DNA of 64,000 nucleotides from Atopobiaceae bacterium UBA1367. GTDB taxonomy: Bacteria > Actinomycetota > Coriobacteriia > Coriobacteriales > Atopobiaceae. The stretch spans positions 158,841 to 222,840 of the forward strand of contig DBRN01000012.1 in assembly GCA_002305995.1 (NCBI GenBank), written 5' to 3'. Below the pieces are notes generated by a model that was given only the letters and a program-made list of their open reading frames with translations, was not told the DNA's origin and searched no databases. The stretch's first letter is position 1, and each line of letters begins with the position of its first letter. A program made the translations under genes and the position numbers. Below are positions 50,285 to 59,177 of this stretch, in pieces.

Positions 50285-51451
50285 TTGGGAAAGAAGCAGC
50301 ATTATGTCCCTCAGTTCTATCTAAGGAAATTTGCCACTCCTGAATCTCAAATCGGTTTTTATCGATTTGCCGATGGCTTGTATCGCGAAAGCGTTCCTGT
50401 AAACAGCATCCTGTTCGAGAATTGGCTGTATGACGAAGACGATTCTTATGAGCATGCATTGTCGACTATGGAATCACAGTGGAACGCATCACTGACCAGT
50501 TTGCTTGGTGGGATAAACGGTGCCACTGATCTCGACGCATTTGACCTGATGGATCTTCTCCACGTTCTGTCTTTTGTTTCATTCAGTGAAGTTCGAACAT
50601 CGAAGAGAATCAATGGCCAAAAGTTTTTGTTGCGCAATATGATCGAGGACATTCGTCAGCGTGTGGGCGAGGATGCGTTCAACGATATTCCCATGTTCGA
50701 GGATATCGATTTAGACTATATGCCAACGCAAATCAACCTCGAAATGGGGACGGAGTTATTCAAGCTGCTGTTGGATCTGAATTGGCTGTTTGTGCTAAAT
50801 GATTCTGACAGAGATTTCATTACTTGCGACGCACCAGTCTCCAGCATCAATCCGTACCTTATAAAGCGACAATGGAAAGGTGCGTTTGGAAACGGTGCGG
50901 TAGGATTGCAAAAAATCATTCCGCTGTCTAACAGAGTGTGTCTATGTTTATATGACCCGCTTGCATACAATGGCCCCAAAGACTTTGCCTGTGTTGCTCT
51001 CGCTGACAAGAGGGTGATTAAACGCATCAACAAGCTATTCGTCGAAAACGCAATGGAGCAAATTGTGTTCCATCCTTCTTTTCCACGATGCGAAGCGAAA
51101 GGTCTTTGCAAAAACAAAAAACACGTTGAACTAGACGAGGAGCTTCAGGTATTTGAAAACGACAACGGGGATGTCGCTTACGGAATGAGTCATGTTAGTT
51201 CCCAGAACACCCTTATGCTTCCCTGGCTTTCCTTCAATGAAGAGGCAATGAACATTCCTTTTCCTAATAATATGGCAGGACTGGTTCGACCTTACATCAA
51301 GGCGCTTGGCCCCGATCCTTTTGAAAGTAAGCATCCTACAGATAACGTTGGCCCATTTGTCGGAAAACTTACCCATGTATACAAAACGAATTCGGGAAGA
51401 AACCCAAGGCCACGCGAAATAATACTTGATGACAATCTGAGTACAAATTGA
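50285..51451 (+). CDS. DUF4238 protein (possible cargo/defence function)
   Basis: A 388-residue protein starting GKKQHYVPQFYLRKFA, the hallmark of the DUF4238 family. Later family-like segments include NWLFVLNDSDRDFITCDAPV and PLSNRVCLCLYDP. No catalytic function is established for the family, although members are common in mobile and defence regions. The TTG at 50285 has AAGAGGTG upstream and lies 3 bases after the repressor gene, so it should be expressed while the element is dormant. Low GC agrees with transfer. Confidence 0.8.
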   Translation: MGKKQHYVPQFYLRKFATPESQIGFYRFADGLYRESVPVNSILFENWLYDEDDSYEHALSTMESQWNASLTSLLGGINGATDLDAFDLMDLLHVLSFVSFSEVRTSKRINGQKFLLRNMIEDIRQRVGEDAFNDIPMFEDIDLDYMPTQINLEMGTELFKLLLDLNWLFVLNDSDRDFITCDAPVSSINPYLIKRQWKGAFGNGAVGLQKIIPLSNRVCLCLYDPLAYNGPKDFACVALADKRVIKRINKLFVENAMEQIVFHPSFPRCEAKGLCKNKKHVELDEELQVFENDNGDVAYGMSHVSSQNTLMLPWLSFNEEAMNIPFPNNMAGLVRPYIKALGPDPFESKHPTDNVGPFVGKLTHVYKTNSGRNPRPREIILDDNLSTN

Positions 51452-51567
51452 AGCTGACGTCGTCTTGACGTTTGGCTAGAGTGCAGGCAAAAGCGCCTCA
51501 GCCATCTTATGATTTGATAGAACACCCGAAAACACCAAGAAGCACCAAGAGAAATCGCTACATCAAA

Positions 51568-51579
51568 GAGTGGGAGTAA
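51568..51579. mobile_element. Internal guaA-type attachment core (one mismatch)
   Basis: GAGTGGGAGTAA matches 11 of 12 bases of the guaA end sequence GAGTGGGAATAA. It lies just after the DUF4238 gene, where a remnant of a second excisionase begins. It divides the island into an 8.1-kb part with integrase and a 7.0-kb part without. Confidence 0.6.
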
Positions 51580-51674
51580 GCCGTCTAGAGCATTCTTTTA
51601 GCATCTAGTAGCAGACATTAGTATTTTGTAGCATCTCTTGGAATCAAGACCGTCCGCAATGGTCGGGAGCTTTT

Positions 51675-51841
51675 GCATTCGACCCTTGTGTATGCCGTCG
51701 AACCCATTCTTCCTAACACGCAGGCGGGCTTTCAATTCTAATTGCAGGGATCTGGCGCCTTTCGATGGGCTTGTAGGCCGACGATTGCGAGATGTGCAGG
51801 CACTCGGCGACCTGCGAGACGTTTGGCAGGGCGTCATCCTA
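51675..51841 (-). pseudogene. Broken excisionase-family HTH gene
   Basis: On the minus strand one frame reads DALPNVSQVAECLHISQSSAYK then PIERRQIPAIRI, and the next frame continues with LRVRKNGFD. Together they match the short MerR-like 'excisionase family' DNA-binding domain with a frameshift in the middle. No intact start is visible. The surrounding 690 bases (51452-52141) contain no other recognised gene, only TAGCATCT-type motifs near 51600-51640. Confidence 0.6.
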
Positions 51842-52141
51842 GTCGTATGTAGTCGTATGCATCTTTAGTTGAGGAGGAATCAGATTTCCATTTCATTGTC
51901 TTGACATTCTCGCAACTCGCGTTTTCATCATCGGATGTCTTGTCTTTTAAAGCATTGGCGCCGAGCACGGAGATGCACCGTGGTTGAGATGTCGCAGTCA
52001 TGAGGCGCTTATGGCATGCCGGTAGGAAGACCGGTTGAGATGGCTGTGCCCAACCGAAACAGCGATGAAGGGCTCTATGGTACCATTAACTGCTTGGATA
52101 TCTGTTTTGTGGCAGCCATGGCCCGGCGAGATTAAGGAAGC

Positions 52142-52786
52142 ATGAAGGCGAGCGCACATATCATCGAAACAGACGGCGAGTGCCGGCCGCGCTGGAACCA
52201 CAACTCCGCATACTATTCCGAGCTGGTCTCGGACGCCGCCCTAAGGGGTGGATTTGCCCTCGACGTGGGCTGCGGAGACGGGACGCTCCTGAAACTTCTG
52301 GCCGGAGTCTGCGAGCACGTCGTGGGGGTGGAGACGGACCCCGCCGCCGCGCGGATAGCTGCCGGCAGGATCGCAGACAGCGGTACCGTCATCTGTGGCG
52401 ATTTCATGGCTACCCAGGATTTTGCCCCTGAAAGCTTCGATACCATAACCTGCGTCGCGTGCCTGCACCACATGCCGCTCGAGACGGCACTCGTTCGGAT
52501 GGCGGAGCTGCTGCGGCCCGGCGGCAGACTGCTCGTCGTCGGCCTGTCAGCGAACAAGACCATTGCGGACTGGCTGCTCTCCGCTCTCATGGTTGTCCCC
52601 GCGAGGGTGTCCGGATGGCTCCACCACGAGGGCACCTACCAGGGGATGAGGGTCGCCCGGCCCCGTGAGTCCCTGGGCGAGATTCGCTCTGTTGCAGGCG
52701 AGCGACTCCCCGGTGCACTTGTCAGGAGGCGTCTTTACTGGCGCTACTCCCTCGAGTGGACGAAGCCCTTCACTGTGCAGTCCTAG
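52142..52786 (+). CDS. Class I SAM-dependent methyltransferase
   Basis: A 214-residue Rossmann-fold methyltransferase. AdoMet-binding motif I is ALDVGCGDGTLLK, the acidic end of strand 2 is VVGVETDP, and motif IV reads DTITCVACLHHMPLE. PGGRLLVVGL is the post-motif segment. It looks like a small-molecule methyltransferase (UbiE/Methyltransf_11 type). GC content is chromosome-like, unlike the flanking island genes, so it may be cargo from an actinobacterial donor. No partner gene is evident. Confidence 0.88.
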   Translation: MKASAHIIETDGECRPRWNHNSAYYSELVSDAALRGGFALDVGCGDGTLLKLLAGVCEHVVGVETDPAAARIAAGRIADSGTVICGDFMATQDFAPESFDTITCVACLHHMPLETALVRMAELLRPGGRLLVVGLSANKTIADWLLSALMVVPARVSGWLHHEGTYQGMRVARPRESLGEIRSVAGERLPGALVRRRLYWRYSLEWTKPFTVQS

Positions 52787-52967
52787 CGCCCGTACCCCGC
52801 TTCGTACTCTGCCCTGTGGCATGGCTCTCTCCTTCGGGGAGCCCTCGCGGCGACCTAGCTTAACCCGACAAGCCGCATATGGTTAATTACCATCGACTAT
52901 CGAAGCGCCTCTTTCATGCCAGCCCGATGAGCGCTAAAATCTAAAAGATATAGATAGGAGGTGTCTC

Positions 52968-53933
52968 TTGGCGACCGGCGAACAGGTGAAGGCTCTCATC
53001 AAAGCCCACTATGACCAGGATAATGAGCGTTTCAAGACTGCGGCATTGCGCATAGCGGCATCCGAGACGCGCATCGGCCATACCACTCTAGGCAGGGAAA
53101 TCACCGCCATGGTCGACGCATCCACTCGTACGAAGGGCAATGTCATCAATCTAGCAAACAAGGACAACCTGTTCCTTGTCTCATTCCCTGGGGTTAGGTT
53201 GGGCGACTTGGTAGTCTCGTCGGAAATCACCGAGAAGATCAACCGTATGCTGGCCGAGTATCGCCAAAGGAAGAAACTCGCCTCGTTCGGCTTGAGCTGC
53301 CGCCGCAAGCTCCTTCTGGAGGGGGAGCCGGGCACTGGCAAGACGATGACGGCGTCGGTGATTGCAGCCGAGCTCGACATGCCTCTGTTCATCGTGCAGA
53401 CCGACAAGCTCATCACGAAGTACCTTGGCGAGACCAGCACTCGGCTTCGGCAGATTTTCGATACCATCGCCAGCAACCGTGCCGTCTACCTGTTCGACGA
53501 GTTCGACGCCATCGGGGCCGACCGCAGTAGAGACAACGAGGTTGGCGAGATGCGCCGCATCCTGAACTCCTTCCTGCAGTTCATAGAGACAGATACCTCC
53601 GAAAGCGTCATCATCGCCGCCACGAACAACAGGAAGATTCTTGATCAGGCGCTCTTCCGCCGCTTCGACGACGTCATGCACTACGAGCTTCCCACCGTCA
53701 GCGAAGTCAAGCGCATCGTGGCTAATCGCACGGGCGCCTATGACCCGGCGTTCTCCCTCACCGATGGGACGGCCGCCGAGCTCTCGCAACTCTGCCAAGC
53801 CGACATCACGCGCCTTTGCGAGGATGCGGTGAAGGAGTCCCTGCTGACCGATTCTTCGCTGTGCGACGAGCTTTTCCAGCGTCTCTGCGCGGACAGGCTG
53901 TCCGTATACAGCAGCGAGGATAAGGCCGGCTAA
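52968..53933 (+). CDS. AAA+ ATPase of an IetAS-like system
   Basis: A 321-residue AAA+ ATPase of the FtsH/CDC48-like group. Walker A is GEPGTGKT (119-126), Walker B LFDEFDA (about 175-181), sensor 1 ATNN, and the arginine finger region is LFRRFD. The first 90 residues are helical and specific to this subgroup. The TTG at 52968 follows AGGAGGTG. It lies 5 bases before a subtilisin-like protease gene, the arrangement of IetA-IetS, known from plasmid stability work in Agrobacterium and later reported as an anti-phage system. The ATPase may sense a trigger and control the protease. Confidence 0.85.
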   Translation: MATGEQVKALIKAHYDQDNERFKTAALRIAASETRIGHTTLGREITAMVDASTRTKGNVINLANKDNLFLVSFPGVRLGDLVVSSEITEKINRMLAEYRQRKKLASFGLSCRRKLLLEGEPGTGKTMTASVIAAELDMPLFIVQTDKLITKYLGETSTRLRQIFDTIASNRAVYLFDEFDAIGADRSRDNEVGEMRRILNSFLQFIETDTSESVIIAATNNRKILDQALFRRFDDVMHYELPTVSEVKRIVANRTGAYDPAFSLTDGTAAELSQLCQADITRLCEDAVKESLLTDSSLCDELFQRLCADRLSVYSSEDKAG

Positions 53934-53938
53934 GCAGC

Positions 53939-56437
53939 ATGGAGAGACCAAATCTCATCCTCGCAAATACGTGCCACCAAGAGCCTTATACAGCCCCTCA
54001 GGGCGGTCGGGGCAAACCACCGATCGCGCGCAACCCCGCATTGCATGCGGCGAAGCTCAACAAGGAGTTGCAAGACGCGTTTGCTGATAGAAGGGCACAT
54101 GCTGTTGCTGACAGGCATGGAATCTATCTTGAGTTTACAGGCCCTCAAAACGGCGATTTGGCCACAAAGAGCCTGGAGGATGTACGACAGAACGTGCGCC
54201 TTCTCAATGTTCGCGAAGAGGACGGCGTCATGCGGGCGACTGTGTTTATCCCATCTGGGAAAGAACACTTTTTTCTTGATAGGGTGAAGGCATATGGCGA
54301 TCCGCACCAGGTCACCAAGAGGGGCAAGCCTCGCCACGAGAAGCTGGTGTCTAGCATCGAGGACATCCGTCTGGCCATCGTCGATTCCCTTTGGACAGGC
54401 AGTGATGGCAAACGTCCAGCAGGCCAAAAGCAATGGCTCGAAATCTGGCTCCGGACAGGCAAGGATGAGGATGGCGGCTCCTTCGAAGCGTATGCGGCAC
54501 TGCTCGATACGCTCCATATCGCGCACAAGAGTACCTTCATCTTGTTCCCCGAGCGCATGGTCACGCTGGCATACGCTAGCAAGGCCGATCTCGCCAGCCT
54601 CCTGAACAGCTACGATGGCCTTGCCGAGATAAAGGAGGCGCCCCTCGCGTCATCGTTCTTCGCCAACCTCGAGGCGTTCGAGCAGCGCGAGTGGATCGAC
54701 GACCTATTGAGCAGAACGTCTTTTGCGTTTGGCAGAGCAAGCATCTGCATCCTCGACACGGGCATCAACAGCGGACATCCGCTCTTGTCCCCAGCCGTCG
54801 ATGGAGATGTCGTTCTGGCTTATGACGATGCGCTTGGGACCGAAGACCGAGACAACCACGGCACCAAGCTTGCGGGGCTGGCCCTATATGAAGATCTGAA
54901 GGACAGCTTGTCGTCTGCTGGTCCGATTGAGGTGACCCACACCGTCGAGTCCGTGAAGATTCTGGACATGAACAGACAAAGCGAGCCTGACTTGTACGGA
55001 GACATCGCCAAGCAGGCGATAGACAGGGCTTTCGTGGCAAAGCCGAAGAGGAACAGGGTCTTCTGCTCCGGAGTTACTGCCGATGAATCCGAAATTACTG
55101 ATGGTTTGCCTACCTCTTGGTCTGCCGCGCTTGACGAGGCTATCTCCCACGCGGACGACCCCTCGAGCGAGCATGAGCTCGTGCTTGTTTCTGGTGGGAA
55201 TATTCCATTGTCTATGCTGAATGGAACGGTCTATCCCGAGGCGAACGAGATCCGCTCCATCCGTAGCCCAGGCCAATCGTGGAATGCGCTGACCATCGGG
55301 GCATACAGCGAAAACGCTCTGGTCGAAGAGGATGACATACTGGCCACAGGCTACGAACCCGTCGCGATGCCAGGAGAGCTGTGTCCGCTCAGCACGACCT
55401 CCCTGCAGTGGAGGCATTCGATTGCGCCGGTGAAGCCCGAGATTGTCTGCCCCGGTGGAAACATAGTCGGGATGAATAACGACTATTCAGACTGTCAGGA
55501 TTTATCGTTGCTGACCACTGGCGCTGATGTAGCGTCGAGCCCGCTTGACACCGTCAACGCGACGAGCGCGGCAGTTGCCGAGGCTGCCTATATGGCGACT
55601 GAGCTGGAGAATGCCTATCCGGACCTATGGCCCGAGACGGTAAGGGGCCTGCTAGTGCATTCCGCCCGCTGGTCACGAGCGATGATGGACAGATACTCGC
55701 CCAAAGGGTCGCCCGAGGACACGGCCACGAAGGGGCGCAGGAGGCTGCTTAGGGCTTGCGGCTACGGCATACCAGACTTGAGCCGCGCAATCGAATGTAG
55801 GGAGAACAGCGTCAACCTCATCATCCAAGAGGTTCTGCATCCGTACGAGGTGAAGGATGGCCGTGAGACGATGAGAGAGATGCACCTCCATGCGCTGCCT
55901 TGGCCAAAGGACGTGCTCGCTTCGCTGGCCGACGCCGACGCAACGCTCCACGTGACCCTCTCCTATTTCATCGAACCAGGGCCGGGACAGATCGGATGGA
56001 AGGACAAGTATCGCTACGCTTCGCATGGCCTTCGCTTCGATGTGAACAAGCCAGGTGAAAGCCGGGATGAGTTCGAGAAGCGCATCAACGTCAGCGTGCG
56101 CGATGAGAACGAGGGCAAAACGTCGAGCGGCTCTGGCGACTGGTTTCTTGGCGTCAACAATCGAAACGTGGGCTCGATTCATTCCGACTACAAGTATGCA
56201 TCCGCAATTGAGCTGAGCGATATCGAGTTCGTTGCCGTGTATCCAGTGATCGGCTGGTGGAGGTCCCGCAAGTACCTCGGAAGGATTGACTCCGAGGCGC
56301 GATACTCGCTAATAGTAAGCATCGAGACGCCTGGCATGGAAACAGATCTCTATTCGGAGATTACCCAGGTGATAGAGAACACGTCGGCAACGGCCGTCCC
56401 CGTCACTGTCACTGGTATACAGCAAGCCGGTCTCTAG
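53939..56437 (+). CDS. Subtilisin-like (S8) serine protease of an IetAS-like system
   Basis: An 832-residue S8-family protease without a signal peptide, so it acts inside the cell. The catalytic triad is visible: Asp273 in CILDTGIN, His307 in DNHGTKLAG and Ser543 in NATSAAVAEAA (usual form GTSxA). The oxyanion asparagine is Asn421 in SGGN. The first 260 residues form an N-terminal region of unknown fold and the last 250 a beta-rich domain, both typical of IetS-like proteins, which are much larger than secreted subtilisins. It is 5 bases after the AAA+ gene. In a defence model it would stay inactive until released by the ATPase and then cut host or phage proteins. Confidence 0.88.
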   Translation: MERPNLILANTCHQEPYTAPQGGRGKPPIARNPALHAAKLNKELQDAFADRRAHAVADRHGIYLEFTGPQNGDLATKSLEDVRQNVRLLNVREEDGVMRATVFIPSGKEHFFLDRVKAYGDPHQVTKRGKPRHEKLVSSIEDIRLAIVDSLWTGSDGKRPAGQKQWLEIWLRTGKDEDGGSFEAYAALLDTLHIAHKSTFILFPERMVTLAYASKADLASLLNSYDGLAEIKEAPLASSFFANLEAFEQREWIDDLLSRTSFAFGRASICILDTGINSGHPLLSPAVDGDVVLAYDDALGTEDRDNHGTKLAGLALYEDLKDSLSSAGPIEVTHTVESVKILDMNRQSEPDLYGDIAKQAIDRAFVAKPKRNRVFCSGVTADESEITDGLPTSWSAALDEAISHADDPSSEHELVLVSGGNIPLSMLNGTVYPEANEIRSIRSPGQSWNALTIGAYSENALVEEDDILATGYEPVAMPGELCPLSTTSLQWRHSIAPVKPEIVCPGGNIVGMNNDYSDCQDLSLLTTGADVASSPLDTVNATSAAVAEAAYMATELENAYPDLWPETVRGLLVHSARWSRAMMDRYSPKGSPEDTATKGRRRLLRACGYGIPDLSRAIECRENSVNLIIQEVLHPYEVKDGRETMREMHLHALPWPKDVLASLADADATLHVTLSYFIEPGPGQIGWKDKYRYASHGLRFDVNKPGESRDEFEKRINVSVRDENEGKTSSGSGDWFLGVNNRNVGSIHSDYKYASAIELSDIEFVAVYPVIGWWRSRKYLGRIDSEARYSLIVSIETPGMETDLYSEITQVIENTSATAVPVTVTGIQQAGL

Positions 56438-56836
56438 AAATCTTGAGCTCAGACCGATATCGCTAAGACTCGTTTCCTCGGTTCAGGGCAGACGCCCTCA
56501 ATTCGGGTATCCTGTGATTCCAAGGAGTGGCGTCTTTTGGATGGACATGCAGAGATGTGCCTGTTGGGGGGTGCATGCAAAGCTTTGTGACGAGCTAGGC
56601 ACGTCATGCTATGGCTTGATATGAGCTTGAATCTTAGCGACACCACAGTGACTGGGAAGCATTCTTCCGCCGCCGTTTCGTGAGTGGACTGGCAACCGTG
56701 GACTGGCAACATCAGTATGACGGTCCGTTTCTTGCTTGCAACGTAGATGCGCGTTTTCAATGCGATAAAATATTTCCAAGTCATGGGTTGCGTGCGAAGG
56801 CAGAATGCCCCATGCACATCGGGAGGAAAAAGGGAC
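56438..56836. other. Gap between the protease and DUF3800 genes
   Basis: About 400 bases with no recognised gene. It contains a tandem 14-bp repeat (GTGGACTGGCAAC at about 56684 and 56698). The DUF3800 frame is open back to an ATG at 56747, so its 5' end could lie in this region. Confidence 0.4.
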
Positions 56837-58309
56837 TTGGCGTTTGACGCGGCCGATAAGATTATTCGCTTCAGAGATGAGTTCCAGAGCAGGGGGAAGC
56901 CCTCCGGGGTGGAGTGGCGTTTCTATTACGACGAGACGAACAACTTCAGAAGACTTAAGGCCGGGAAGGCCCTGATCGAATCTCCTGGCGGAACTCACAT
57001 TGCATCAGACAGCCTCGAGAAGAACTTCGTAATAGGCGGGGTTGCGTTCGCTACCAAGGAAGCCGAGGAGGCAACCAGGCAGGCTTTTGCTGACCAGCTG
57101 TTCCGGACTTCGCCAGACAGCCAAAGCGGCAAGCGTGAGACGAAATATAGGCAGATCTGCATCGGGCACAATGCCATCCAAATCCTAAACAACACCAGAG
57201 TTGGGAGAGTGAGTGACTTCCTGAGGTTGCTGGACAGGGATGACGTCTACGTCCACGTCAGCACGACCAATGCCTTCTTCTATTACATCGTCTCTGAAAT
57301 TGTCCAGAAGCTGGCATGGATTCTGGGGACAGACGACAAGGGCATCGACTACAGCTCACACTCCCTGGAAGACATGCTCTACGACATCGCGAGAGACGAC
57401 AAGGCATGGTTTATGGAAACCCTTAAGTGCTGGGGCTATCCGTCCATGGACCATGCCCCAGACATTAGAGAGTTTTGCGATGCGCTCGAAAAGCGCGTGG
57501 AGAGCGCTGGGGACTCGACTCTCCGCGGCTATTCAATTAAACGTGACCCCATGAGACGGTATGAGCTGGGACGTCTGCTTCGTCACGTTGCAATGAAGTG
57601 CATTCTTATAGGGAGTAGCTCTGATGAGCGGCTGAGAATCGGTCCGGGAGATGATTGCATAGTCGACTCCCTCTGCGACTTTTACTGGTCGCCCTGCCTC
57701 GTGTGGTATCCCTCCTCGCACCATGTGTTCGATGAGGAAACGACAGTCAAAGATAAACTGGAGTCCTTGCTCCCCAAGGGAACGATTGTTAACGGTGAGA
57801 TGCGCAATTCCGCCGAGGACACGATGATTCAAGCCTCGGACATTTGGGTTGGCCTGTATGCCAAATATGAAGAGCTGCTGGATGACTATGTGGCAAAGAT
57901 GATCCTGCCGAATTACAGAGTGAATCCCAGACACCTTTCGTTAGAGGATGTGACGGGGGAAATCACTGCGAGGATTGAGGCAGAGAAGGAGTGCCTTGAT
58001 GCCTTGTATAAGGCAAACGGTAACAGAATTGCGTATAATGTTGCCCTGAGGGGGCTGCAAAACAAATTCGAAAGGGAACTCGACGCCAGCGCACGCGAGC
58101 TAAGTCTCCCAAATACGGATGAGGCCACTCAGGGCGCTGCTGATGCTATTCTGAGGCGGCTAAACGGGACGGGCAAGGAAAGCATCCGCCTGATTAGCAG
58201 GCTTATCGTCAAATCAGTCGATGCGGACGAATACATGTACCGCATCGAAGATAGCGAGACTGTTTACCAGCTTAGGATGGGCCTAGTAAAAGCGCTTGCC
58301 GCATCTTGA
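56837..58309 (+). CDS. DUF3800 domain protein
   Basis: A protein of about 490 residues. The N-terminal WRFYYDETNNFR segment and the later MIQASDIWVGLYAK segment are the acidic motifs of DUF3800, predicted to be an RNase H-like nuclease fold. GGVAFATKEA is also typical of the first strands. About 100 extra helical residues follow the domain. The TTG at 56837 has GGGAGGAAAAAGGG upstream and is preferred, but the ATG at 56747 cannot be excluded. It follows the ATPase-protease pair by 400 bases in the same direction; DUF3800 proteins are often found in defence islands, and a joint role is possible but unproven. Confidence 0.75.
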   Translation: MAFDAADKIIRFRDEFQSRGKPSGVEWRFYYDETNNFRRLKAGKALIESPGGTHIASDSLEKNFVIGGVAFATKEAEEATRQAFADQLFRTSPDSQSGKRETKYRQICIGHNAIQILNNTRVGRVSDFLRLLDRDDVYVHVSTTNAFFYYIVSEIVQKLAWILGTDDKGIDYSSHSLEDMLYDIARDDKAWFMETLKCWGYPSMDHAPDIREFCDALEKRVESAGDSTLRGYSIKRDPMRRYELGRLLRHVAMKCILIGSSSDERLRIGPGDDCIVDSLCDFYWSPCLVWYPSSHHVFDEETTVKDKLESLLPKGTIVNGEMRNSAEDTMIQASDIWVGLYAKYEELLDDYVAKMILPNYRVNPRHLSLEDVTGEITARIEAEKECLDALYKANGNRIAYNVALRGLQNKFERELDASARELSLPNTDEATQGAADAILRRLNGTGKESIRLISRLIVKSVDADEYMYRIEDSETVYQLRMGLVKALAAS

Positions 58310-58480
58310 GCTCCTAAGGAATTCGGCACAATAACGCTATCCACAGCCAATCGTAATGCCGAGCGCTCTTTTGAAAGGCATTAAGAGACGAAACTCAGTT
58401 GCGAGTCACAAATAGTCATTTCCGCAGTCCCGGCGTTTACTCCCAGTGGGTTGTGTTTATTCTCGGCTTCGCGTGCTGAA

Positions 58481-58504
58481 CTGGAACTCAGCGCTGAGTT
58501 CCAG
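58481..58504. promoter_or_regulatory. Perfect 24-bp palindrome near the right attachment site
   Basis: CTGGAACTCAGC is followed directly by its reverse complement GCTGAGTTCCAG. A third half-site GAGTTCCAG lies at 58506-58514. The group lies about 100 bases inside the right attachment core, where integrase arm or excisionase sites usually are. Confidence 0.65.
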
Positions 58505-58540
58505 GTGAGTTCCAGTTTTGGGACGATTTCGCGGAGCTGG

Positions 58541-58569
58541 AAATAAAAATAGCCGCTGGTCAGGCGGCT
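58541..58569 (-). terminator. Intrinsic terminator reading leftward
   Basis: On the minus strand AGCCGC (58569-58564) pairs with GCGGCT (58556-58551), followed by ATTTTTATTT. It would stop transcription entering the element from its right side. Confidence 0.75.
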
Positions 58570-58601
58570 CGTTGAGTTCACGCTTCCCTGGTTTGCATCT
58601 A

Positions 58602-58615
58602 TTGAGTGGGAATAA
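58602..58615. mobile_element. Right attachment-site core
   Basis: TTGAGTGGGAATAA is identical to the last 14 bases of guaA at 43467-43480, and the match extends to CT.TTGAG upstream with one mismatch. It marks the probable right end of the inserted DNA, 15.1 kb after guaA. Confidence 0.8.
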
Positions 58616-58728
58616 CCTGGGCTTTCATTCCGCCCAGTTGCAAGCCTCCCACCTGTTAGTAGTGACTAGCATCTCTTAGCGCGACTAGGGCAAAGCCGGT
58701 TGGACTTTCGGTGAGTAGAAAACGACGA

Positions 58729-58764
58729 GAAGCCCTGGAATCGTTTGGTTCCAGGGCTTCTTTT
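58729..58764 (+). terminator. Strong intrinsic terminator, possibly the original guaA terminator
   Basis: GAAGCCCTGGAA (58729-58740) pairs exactly with TTCCAGGGCTTC (58749-58760), followed by TTTT. Because it lies just outside the right attachment core, it may be the terminator that followed guaA before insertion. Confidence 0.85.
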
Positions 58765-58840
58765 ATGCCTTGTGGCCAGCAAGAACACCTTCACTCACGC
58801 TGCAAAACAGTAGGCGTTGCGACTCTGCCGGAACTGCGGC

Positions 58841-58957
58841 GTAGGTTTCCCCGAAGAAGTCCTCGGCCGCGACTCCCTCGAGCGCCTGGCGGCGGCCTAC
58901 CTCGCCGAGCACCTCGACCCCGCCGATTGCGCGGTCAGGTTCGATGTTGTGTTGTGA
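58841..58957 (+). pseudogene. Fragment resembling the C-terminal part of a YraN/UPF0102 protein
   Basis: A 38-codon stretch without a start reads VGFPEEVLGRDSLERLAAAY then LAEHLDPADCAVRFDVVL, and ends in TGA. The helix plus VRFDVV resembles the end of YraN-like nuclease-fold proteins. Its high GC is like that of the chromosome. It seems to be a leftover of a gene destroyed by earlier insertions or deletions. The family match is weak. Confidence 0.35.
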
Positions 58958-59177
58958 GCATGCTGGTCCTCGGCGACGACAGGACTCTTCTCCGACATCG
59001 CCGTACCGCAACTTTGCGAGCTCCAAAGACCCGCAGGGCCGGGGCTTCAGCTCCCGGCCCCTTCCGTTTGATGCGGCCTGGGCTCCCGCAGCCGTTCCCA
59101 TGACCTTTAGCGTTTCTTTAGGAAGCCCGCCCAAATTGGGAGGTGAAAGACCAGGCGGCAAAGAAGAAAGGGACGAC

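Noticed and set aside
52016..52135. A 39-codon open frame just before the SAM methyltransferase
   Set aside because: It begins with ATG but lacks a ribosome site and any recognisable feature; short frames like this are expected by chance.
43481..58615. A complete self-transmissible ICE or prophage
   Set aside because: There are no relaxase, coupling protein, type IV secretion, capsid or tail genes. The content fits mobilisable or satellite elements only.
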